From positions 1 through 27,544 of IMG/VR virus record IMGVR_UViG_3300009603_000047: 27,544 bases of DNA, one strand, 5' to 3'. Position 1 is the stretch's first letter. The number at the start of each line of letters is the position of its first letter. This document shows positions 8,221 through 17,000 of this stretch, in pieces. Position numbers and translations under genes: made by a program. The notes beneath the pieces were generated by a model, which ran no database searches, was not told where the DNA came from, and saw nothing but the letters and a program-made list of their open reading frames with translations. This DNA comes from a virus.

Positions 8221-8988
8221 CTAGTTGCGAATATTCAACATCACGACTTGGTTATCCGTATCTACGGATGGGATTGCCATTGCTGTACCAATAGGCGCAG
8301 TGTCCTCCTCTGAGGAAGCATCCCACAAGTCAAATGCTCCCGACTCGCCCGACGCTTGGCTCACGCCTATAGCGTCACCAACAACAGCTACTGCAGCCCC
8401 TGACAGAACAGAGGCAATTCCTGCTGTTTGTATCCAGCAGTAGTAACTAGCTGTTACAGGTATGGTTGTTACACCAAGAGGCCCTGTGGTCATCGTTCCA
8501 TCACCATCAATGATCTTGATGTTGGTGTATGGGTTATATATAAGCCCAAAGAGCGACGATGTTGTTAACGCTGTCCTTATGCCATCTGGCTCATCAAGGG
8601 TGATGATAACCGTGTTGTCAGCAGACGCATCGTGGGCAGGATGAGACTTGATCCTGTATACCTCTCCCTGACCAGGGCCGTCGTTGCATATCAGATATCC
8701 GTCGGCATACTGGTTCTTTGTAAGGTCGGTGGTGGGCACTTCAATGCTGATTGTCGTGTCCCCTGCCGAGTGTGCTGCAGTGGCGGCAACGTCCATATCG
8801 TGTGCAGCTACCGCGGCAATGCCATCCACAATCTTGCCTGCGGGCGTAATCGCCGTCGAGCTGTTCTTAGCATAGTAAAATACTCTACCATCAGGGGTCA
8901 CTGCCCTTGTGCCAAGCTTCTGCTTTTGCTCGGAAGTCTCAACCTTCTCTTGTCCATAACTCAAATAAATCGTTGTTGGGAATGCCAT
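8221..8988 (-). CDS. capsid decoration / virion structural protein (255 aa)
   Basis: An all-beta, Ala/Thr/Asp-rich protein with the N-terminal pattern TIYLSYGQEKVETSEQKQKL followed by GTRAVTPDGRVFYYA. This start is common in proteins encoded just after the major capsid gene of environmental podovirus-like phages, where they are taken to be head-decoration or structural proteins. Residues about 50-130 have further short strands (DTTISIEVPTTDL, GYLICNDGPGQGEVYRI). It has a clean TAGGAGAA site before the ATG. The small 71-base gap upstream contains an inverted repeat. A structural role is likely; the precise position in the virion is inferred. Confidence 0.6.
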   Translation of the reverse strand: MAFPTTIYLSYGQEKVETSEQKQKLGTRAVTPDGRVFYYAKNSSTAITPAGKIVDGIAAVAAHDMDVAATAAHSAGDTTISIEVPTTDLTKNQYADGYLICNDGPGQGEVYRIKSHPAHDASADNTVIITLDEPDGIRTALTTSSLFGLIYNPYTNIKIIDGDGTMTTGPLGVTTIPVTASYYCWIQTAGIASVLSGAAVAVVGDAIGVSQASGESGAFDLWDASSEEDTAPIGTAMAIPSVDTDNQVVMLNIRN

Positions 8989-9019
8989 AGCAATTCTCCT
9001 AACAGGCTCTATGTCCTGC

Positions 9020-9058
9020 GATTGCCGTTATAAATTTTCTTTGCCAGGCACGGCAATC
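9020..9058 (-). other. inverted repeat between two head genes
   Basis: GATTGCCG at 9020-9027 is complementary to CGGCAATC at 9051-9058, giving an 8-bp stem with a 23-base loop on the leftward transcript. A second segment, TTGCC at 9041-9045, can compete for the same right arm (GGCAA, 9052-9056). There is no T-run after the stem in the leftward direction, so this is not a classical terminator. It lies in one of the few non-coding gaps of the operon and could influence mRNA processing or translation of the 255-aa gene. Confidence 0.35.
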
Positions 9059-9059
9059 T

Positions 9060-9398
9060 TTACACCTGACTGTTAAAGTGAGGCCCCATTGTCCTCTTGC
9101 CTGTTCCTTTTGGTTCTGTTCCAGACTTACGTTCCGAGCACCATCGGCAAGTACATGAGTCAGATGGTGGCCATGCGAGTAGGCCTTGTCTTGCCTTGTC
9201 TCGCACGTAGGACGGCTGACCTGGTAACCCAGATACAGCCGTACCCACCTCGCTCACCACTTCACCCTGTGGGTTTCGCTGGGCCTTGTGTCGATATAGC
9301 GTAATCTTAGGAGGTGCTTCATCAACATAGTCCGTACTATAGCCCTGGCTTTCTAACTCAGCACGAATAACTAGTCTGTCTTTTGTTGTCATCGCCAT
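9060..9398 (-). CDS. hypothetical protein with Cys cluster (112 aa)
   Basis: The N-terminal 35 residues form a charged helix-strand unit (KDRLVIRAELESQGYSTDYV). The C-terminal part has C-T-C-R-W-C (Cys82, Cys84, Cys87), which could bind a metal though a fourth ligand is not obvious, and ends in a basic tail. It starts after GAGGTATAAT and is immediately downstream of the major capsid gene, where many phages carry small head-associated genes. No family recognised. Confidence 0.55.
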   Translation of the reverse strand: MAMTTKDRLVIRAELESQGYSTDYVDEAPPKITLYRHKAQRNPQGEVVSEVGTAVSGLPGQPSYVRDKARQGLLAWPPSDSCTCRWCSERKSGTEPKGTGKRTMGPHFNSQV

Positions 9399-9411
9399 AT
9401 TATACCTCTAA

Positions 9412-10272
9412 TTATGCAGTTGCTGGTGTACCTGCATCGAGTGTCAACGCAACACCTTTGCTGTCATCGAGCTCGAATACACCGTAGTCAGCCGTGATCA
9501 CTACCTCGGTAGCTCTCATGGATATGTCCCTCTCCTGCTCTTTGTTCATGTCAATAGACTTGAGCACAGCTAGAGCAGACCTGTCGGCGCACACGCCAAC
9601 AGCATCGTCACTACCGTCAATGGTTATGTTCCCATCTTCAAATATAGGAACTCCGTTTATAGGTCGTAGCCCACTGAAGAAGTTACCTAACAAATCAGCA
9701 GACCAACCTACTGGCACTGGGTATGTAGTAGAAGCTGTGACCGCTGTATTAGCAATGTCCCATACAGCAAATGGATGCTGAACGATATATACGTTAGGAC
9801 CAAACTTATTACCCTTGGCATATGCCACGGTTGCGGATACATTAGCCAGGCTCATGCTACGCCCGGCTGCACCTATGTCAGTGCTAAAGCCGGAGTACAG
9901 AGCTGTTACGTCTGTGTCCTTCTTCCTAGCCATACCATCACCAAGCTGACGTCCGATCATGCTAAACACATTCTCTGTACTCTGGCGCACCAGTTTGTCA
10001 GTCAGGATGATTTTTGCCCCTACCTCATTAGCTGTGAGGTCAACAGTGGTCATGCCAATGTCTTCCTCGTCTATGATGTCTTGCCCGTCTACTAAGTCGG
10101 ACATGGACATCTGGCCTACCTTGGGAACAGTTACCTGTTTGGCTCCTTTCGGTAGAGTGAATTGCTCTATCAAGTTCATAGCTGGTGCGTTATGCTCCTC
10201 AGTATAACGAGCAGCGGCTATGATGATATTCTGAGCCTTTTCGAGATTGCCTGTCGTTGCTGTCTGTGCCAT
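9412..10272 (-). CDS. major capsid protein, HK97-like fold (286 aa)
   Basis: Position and size fit a major capsid protein: it follows a scaffold-like gene and has the strongest ribosome site in the operon (AAGGAGG, ten bases before ATG). The sequence has an N-terminal helix (LEKAQNIIIAAARYTEEHNA), an extended strand region (AKQVTVPKVGQMSMSDLVDG), a long spine-helix-like segment (KLVRQSTENVFSMIGRQLGD) followed by ARKKDTDVTALYSG, and late beta strands including P-I-N-G-V-P-I-F-E-D and a final EVVITADYGVFELDD. This order of elements is typical of the HK97 fold in marine podovirus-like phages. No maturation-protease gene is seen nearby. The assignment is by pattern and context. Confidence 0.78.
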   Translation of the reverse strand: MAQTATTGNLEKAQNIIIAAARYTEEHNAPAMNLIEQFTLPKGAKQVTVPKVGQMSMSDLVDGQDIIDEEDIGMTTVDLTANEVGAKIILTDKLVRQSTENVFSMIGRQLGDGMARKKDTDVTALYSGFSTDIGAAGRSMSLANVSATVAYAKGNKFGPNVYIVQHPFAVWDIANTAVTASTTYPVPVGWSADLLGNFFSGLRPINGVPIFEDGNITIDGSDDAVGVCADRSALAVLKSIDMNKEQERDISMRATEVVITADYGVFELDDSKGVALTLDAGTPATA

Positions 10273-10291
10273 AATATATGACCCTCCTTAT

Positions 10292-11041
10292 TTAACTTCC
10301 CATGCCCGCAGCTCGACGTGCTGCTGCTATATGGGCTTCGGTTTTGTATCCCCCAATATATTCCCTCAACAGTCGCTCCTGGTTGCTTGTTGCTTCCGCC
10401 GCGCCCTGACTATTGTCGAAAGTCTGCGGTGCAACCTGCCCCTGTTTTAGCCGAGATATCTCGGCTGCTTGTTGACGGAGCTGCGCGATCCGCTTTGCCT
10501 CGCGCTCCATGTCTTGTGGGTTCGTAAATCCAGTTAATGACTTATAGTCCTCTAGCATTTGTTTATTGGCTAGTCCGTACTTATCAAGCATATGAAGGGT
10601 GGCTGCCTGCCTGCCTTCTATGTTGCGTATTAAGTCAAGGTCTTTGCTCTGTTGATCACGTAGTTGCTTCTGGCCTGCTACATGTTGCCTGGCTATTTGT
10701 CTGGCACTCTGTGGATCTGTGCCCTGTTCCTGTGCCCTGCGCTCAATAGCCTGGGCCTGGCGATATACTTGCTGTTCCCATTCTTTCTGGGCGTTGACCT
10801 GCCGCATAGTATGCAGCTCCTCAAGTTCAGCGCGCATATCCGGTGCGGGCGACGTGGGCGGCGCAGATGGATCAGGCTGTTGCTGTATCGGAGGCTGTAT
10901 AGCCTCTACGGGTACAGGGGGCGCACCCTCTGTACCAACCACCGGCTCATCGCTTGGCGGGCTATCATCTCCCGGCTCAACGGGTGGAGCCTCCGGTGTT
11001 TCCGGTTCTATAGGTTCTTCTGCGTCTACTGACATTACCAT
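10292..11041 (-). CDS. capsid scaffolding protein (about 249 aa)
   Basis: The start chosen is the ATG at 11039-11041, seven bases after AGAGGAG; an upstream TTG at 11045-11047 is less likely. Residues 1-70 are acidic and Pro-rich, a disordered tail (EEPIEPETPEAPPVEPGDD). Residues about 70-200 are strongly helical and Gln/Arg/Glu-rich with coiled-coil character (MRAELEELHTMRQVNAQKEW; REAKRIAQLRQQAAEISRLK). The C-terminus is basic (YKTEAHIAAARRAAGMGS), as in scaffolds that bind the capsid protein through a positively charged end. It is encoded directly upstream of the major capsid gene, the usual place. It probably guides procapsid assembly and then leaves. Confidence 0.72.
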   Translation of the reverse strand: MVMSVDAEEPIEPETPEAPPVEPGDDSPPSDEPVVGTEGAPPVPVEAIQPPIQQQPDPSAPPTSPAPDMRAELEELHTMRQVNAQKEWEQQVYRQAQAIERRAQEQGTDPQSARQIARQHVAGQKQLRDQQSKDLDLIRNIEGRQAATLHMLDKYGLANKQMLEDYKSLTGFTNPQDMEREAKRIAQLRQQAAEISRLKQGQVAPQTFDNSQGAAEATSNQERLLREYIGGYKTEAHIAAARRAAGMGS

Positions 11042-11084
11042 TTCCAAACTCCTCTCTTATTTCTACATATTTCCTGAATGTTTG

Positions 11085-14000
11085 TCAAGGCTGATGATAT
11101 TTATATAGCGTCTCTTGTGTGACATCTTCAGATAGTATGTCTCCGAAAAATGACAGAATGGTGGACGTATCCATCGGGTTTCTTTCTATCTGTTGTAAAA
11201 CCCCTTGCGTTGTTTGGCCTAACCTAGTTAAAGGGTCAGAGTCCCAACCTGTAGTTACCTGGAGCATAGCATCTACCTTCGGGTTTGCAGCCTGGAACTC
11301 TATCTTCGCCTCGCGTGCGTTCTTAAGCAAGACTCTGAATAAGTCATTCTTGTGTTCTGTTTTCTTTCTGTCTTTCGAGCTTTGATGTTTCCATTGGTTA
11401 TATAGCTCCATTGTTTCTTGGGCGCGTCTGGGATATTGCCTGTTTAGCCTCTCGACAAGATAATTCTTTTCTACTTCATAGTAACCAGACTGTGCAATAC
11501 GCTCAGATATTTCCAGCATAGCACTGGCAACGGGAGGGGCTTCTCGTTTGGCTGACTGTTGTACCCTTAATAGATAGGACGCAATGTCAGAATCCGCTAG
11601 AGTCTTAAACCTCTTCTTCATATCGACCGCCCACTCCTCGAGCTTGCGGTCTCGCTTATCCCAGTCCGGTTCACCCGTGGCTGGGATAATGATGTTATCT
11701 TCTCCATATAGCTTGTCATAGTAAGACGCCTGGGCAAAGTCATATACATCAACATCAGCGTTAGATAATATACCCAAAGAAGATTCCCGTCCAAAAGTAA
11801 ACAGCTCGTCTACACCCCTAAAAGCTCCCTGTGGCCCGGTAAGGGCACGTCTTTTATCTGAAGCCTCTTTACGTATCTCTCGTACATCTGCGTAATATGT
11901 TGTTATGTTTTGCATTCCATTAGCTATAAATGCGTCTTCAGCTACCTGTAAAAAATTCTGCTCCTCTACTAAAAGGCGGTCTCGTTCAGCTTTGTATCTA
12001 GTGTACTCGCTAGCACTATTCCGAACCCTCTCGTCAATCTTAGCCTTTGCCTTCTCCCAATCCTCTGGAGATAGAATATCTGCAAAGCGACCTTCTTCTG
12101 TCATTCTTTTAATGTTCTTGCGATAATCGCCGGCAACCTCAGAGAAGCTTGGCGTCTGGTTGCCCGACAACAATCTCCTGATGCTGAGACTAACATCAAA
12201 GCCACGCCCATCATTCCATCCACCCTTACCAATGTCCCTTAGATACTCTGCCAGTTCGCCTTCAGTCATACTGAAAGCTTCCTGTAAATCTACATTGGTC
12301 GGGCCTAGTTCCAGAACCGATGCATACACCTCATCCAATGTTTCATTAAGGGATTCATAGCTACTCTTTATGCCAAACAATTGGCCGAGTCCCTGGCCTG
12401 CTGCTGTCGCAATGTCTGCTCCACCACCCAATACATCGCCTTGTCTTATCTGTTGCACCCCTCCATATGTCCTCTGTATTAAGGATTCCTTACCCGGATC
12501 TGCACGGAACAGTTCGTCCCAGGCAAAGGGAATCAGGTGTTCCGCCAAAGTCCCTATTGTTTGTCCGCTCATTAGGCTATCAAAATTACTTACATGTACT
12601 ATCTCGCCATCGACTAACTGCTTGCCGACAATAGGACGTGTAGTCTGGCCAATAGCATCCGTGCCCGTAGCAAGATCCATAGCTAGACTTGCAGCAGGTC
12701 CGCTAACTAATCCCCGGAAAGCCTTGAAGCTCTCGTCTATTCCGCCCCCCTCTCCTATGCCATTTGCCACAGCAAAGAATGGCGTTGATGCTATTCGGAA
12801 CATTGTATCCCAGGGGCCGAATAAACTAATATCTAAATCCCCTACATGGATACGCATAAAGTTTGGGTTGAAGTGCCACTTACCGGTTGCCTCGTCTCGT
12901 AGCCAGGGACTGATATCTGTTTCTTCTCCCATCGCTTCATTGATAGCAAAGGTAAGGAATGTTGCCGTGCCCATCATTTTACTCATGTATTGTTTGGCAA
13001 TGCGTTCCTGTAATGTAGCCCTATCTCCTTTAGCGGCTCCCTTAATAGCATGGCCTGCGAAACTCATTCTGGCGGCAAAGAAGCGTGGTGCAAATAAGAG
13101 GAACTGGCCTATACTGCCACCATACCCACGCTTACCCACACCGGTCATTACGTTTACTATAGAAGATATCTGTGCTGCATCCCCACTATCTATGAGTTGC
13201 TTGGTAGTCATCCCTGTATCCACCATTCGTAATTGCATTTCAGCATCAAAGAGCTGATATCGTAGTACGTTGCCGTAGTGCGTAAATGCTCTGTCAAAGT
13301 TTTTCAAACCAGGAAATTGAGCCATGCGCCTATTAAGGAACATATCCGGGGCATTGCCTAGTATGGCCAACCCAGAACTGGCAGCTTCTAGTGGTGTTGC
13401 CCTACCTGTTTGTTTAGCCAACACATCTTGTAGCTGGAAGAACTCTCCAACAACCTCGGGTCCTGCATGAACAAAAGCTTCCCAGGAATCACGAATGGCA
13501 GTGATGCCATCACCCCGTCGGTCAGCTACAAGTAAATGCTGACCCCTGCCTGTACCTTTGCGCAACGGGTCTTCTACGACACGACGTAGTGCATCGTTCA
13601 TAACCGTAGACCACCCTTGAATACCCATAGCACTCATGTCCCCAGTTGCACCATAGGTTCTCATCAGATTGTTAAGAGCCATATACGCTTTGGCAAAACC
13701 TGATGGATCTGTAGTACGCTTTATAAACTCTTGGCTCTCTATGATGGCGTCTCTAAATAATACCGGGAAATAATGTCCCTCAAGTCCAATGCCGGATAAC
13801 TGGCCCATACGGCCCGTGACCTCTTTTTTCATCTGTTCCATATCACGGGTAGCCTTCTTGAATAATTTTGTAAGTCTCTCTTTCTCGGCCTTGTTCCAGC
13901 CCTTGTTGGTCATCAGGCTATCTATTTCTTTTCTCCACTTAACAAGGCTTGCCTCGAGGCGATCCGTTTCCGCCCGTGCTATCACAGATATATCAATGTC

Positions 14001-17000
14001 TCCCAAATCGCTAGTGACATTAGGGGTGATTTTACCGGCTGCTTCCATCTCGGCAATAATAACCTCAGCTCTCGATAGGAGACGTGCCTGCCTGCCACGG
14101 CCCGTCCATTCTCTTCTGGCAACATTCTTTAATAGCCGTTTGATCTCGACCAAGTTAATGTTGTATTTTTTATAAACCTTTTCGCCAACAAGCTGTGCGA
14201 CTGTGCCATATCTACCCTTCATGTTTTCATTGGCAATCCGATTAACATACTGGCCCAGCTTTCTGTTCTGCACTATGTTGCCTGCGTATTCCACAAACTC
14301 ACCGTTAGATACAGCAGGACTGGCATACACATGACGAAAGAACATGCCTAGAGCCTGCGAGGGCATCTCTCGTTCTTTCACGGATTTCACTCCCCATCTC
14401 TTTGGTATATCACCCTGGTCTGATAATTCTAATTCACTCAACCCCCGTGACAACACACCATCATCTTGTACCGATTCTCCCATGACATTACTGGGCTGAT
14501 ATCCGGCACCTTCATTGTATAAAACGTGGCGAGCTTTGCCAGCTCCGCCAACTCCCTCTTGGATTAATTGCGCCTCATACCTTTTGGGTATCGCGGCAAG
14601 TTCAGACATAATGTCATACGCTGACACCTTGTCTCCTTCTTTGAATCCAAACAACGAACCCCCACGTTTATTAACTCTCCCTATTAGATCCTTGTCTAGC
14701 GTAACAACGGCAGACTTTAATGCAGCTACATATAAAGGTAGTCGCTCCACTACATCACGATATCCCGGCTGTAGAGTCAGGCTTATGTCTTCCCCCCTCA
14801 TATTTTTTTTCACATCGCCAGGAGCAATATTCTTATACCTCTGGCCTGCGGGAGTACTGAGGTCAACTATAGAGTTACCCAATACAGTTTGATCTATATT
14901 GTTGTCTATAAAATATTCATCTGTAAAAGCAAAGTTAATCTGATTGCCCTGTTTCTCTGATAACAATAAGTTCTCTAAGAGTTCCCCCTGGGCGGTAACA
15001 ATATTATTGTCCGCATCAAAAGATTGTGCTATGCGCCTTTCAATCGGACCACCCATGTTGGACTTTAATAGTTTAGGAAACAATGCCTGTATTGTGGCAA
15101 TCCCAATCCCCGTCTTTTCCCTAACAACGGTCGCATGTCCTTCAACCCGGTTAGCCGTACCGTCAGACCAACTTTTAATCTTGTCAGCAGCTTCCCTTCC
15201 AATCCCCCGTTCATATAATTCTTCTGCGGTCTCAGGTTTTGTCCTTCGTTGAAAAAGATCCGGTATTATTGTGGATTTGCGTCGCAACATGTTGTTGGCC
15301 GTAGCCATTAGATTATTTGTTGCATTAACCGCTGTTTTATCTGCTATGGCCGACTTTACATTTTGATATGTCTGTAGCATTTTGCTACCAAACCCGGTCC
15401 TTGGTGACACCATCTCAATATCCGGTACACCAAAGGTGTTGTCATTGGCAGACGCTTGCTGTGCGGCAAAATCGTTTGCTGCGTTTGGCCTGATGTCCGG
15501 GGTATCAACTAGGCGTTTGGCTTGATGAATATCCACGATAGGCTGTATAAAGTCCCTGGTCACCGCCCCATGTATGCCATTACCAAGTACTGTCTTGGCA
15601 AGTTGATTGCCTGTGTAATCCTTCCCATATTTACCTGGGGGCGGTATAACGAAATCATCAGGAAGGCCCATGTACCTTTTCCACATATCAGGGGTTGCCC
15701 TTATCACTTTCGTCGCTTCATCATCAATCCCTGTTGGCCCTGGCAGAATAATACGTGGCACTTGCCCCTTGGACGCTACAAGTGTTCCCCCTGCCTGTGG
15801 CCCAGCGTACTCCCTAGTATGAAGGTTTCTCCCGGAGTTTCTCGCGTTGGCCTCTTCAAAGACACCTGATCCCCCTGTGGTTAAAATAGGCCGGTTAGAA
15901 TCTAGCTTTCCTTCTGCAATCATAGTACGTATTCGGTCTACCTCCCAATGGGTCTCACGGGTGATAGGCCTAAACGCCTGGGCGAGTGACATTGCATTAC
16001 CAGCATCCTCTTCTGCTTTAATTAAATCCTCCAGGTTGTCATACCAGTCTGTCGGACCTGTTTTCTCAGGAAGAGCTGGAAGCTCACCAACATCATTGCG
16101 AACAGCCCTAAGAAGCATTCTAGGTCTGTGCTGCGACCCACCGTAGTCAGCAGCATTTACTAGTTGTACATCCCATTTATACCCAATAGAATCTGCATCT
16201 ATTGCATCTGTGATTTGCTTAAACAGCAACGTGTTTTGATACTGCGGAACATTTTCTATGGTAATAGTCTTGGGGCTGGTCATGCGTATGTTTCTTGCCA
16301 CGGATGTTGCGATGGCATAATCATTCTCGTCAACTATCCGGTTGGGATTTATTAATGAAAATTTCTTACAAACTGGAGAGGCGTGGTAATGCTCGGCATT
16401 AGAAGCGATCAGTGACTGCAAGGAAGCATCATCAGCAATGCTCCTCGCGGTGAAGTTCGTTCCATGTGCGATATTGAACGCCTGGATAATCTCTGGATCA
16501 TATTCATCAACGTGTACATTAACGTAAGAACCTGGTTTTAGGCCTCCAGCAAGTGTGCCAGTACCAGCCATAGACTCCGCTAGGCGTACTACCGTGGTAA
16601 CTGGTGCGGTAACTGTGCCTTCCACTTCTTGTCGAGGCAAAACCCAAGTCGGATTGTCGAGCTGTTCTTCAAACATTTCATCGTAGAAGACATAATCAAA
16701 AGGTACGCCTTCAATATGTCCGCTGTTCACGGCATCATCAACTGCTTGCTTTGCAGTTGCGTTAACCTGATCCATGGGCAGGCCCTCTTCCTGTGCCTTC
16801 CTGCGGAACTTATTAACCATAGTTTCAAGTCCCCTAAATGTTAGCCTGGTACCGGCAATGCCACCTCGGACGCCAGTAAAGGCTGCTTTAAAAGGTGCTG
16901 TTATTATGCGCCCTGCAAGATCATCAATACGTTTAGGAATTAATAATGCTTGTCTGGTTGCTTCTGTGGTAGCCCTTACCGTATTACGTGCAGCTTGTTG

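Noticed and set aside
12370-13257. A 295-codon open frame on the plus strand opposite the giant gene
   Set aside because: It is antisense to a well-supported coding frame, has no good ribosome site, and its product is Ser/Pro/Leu/Ile-rich as expected for a reverse-frame shadow.
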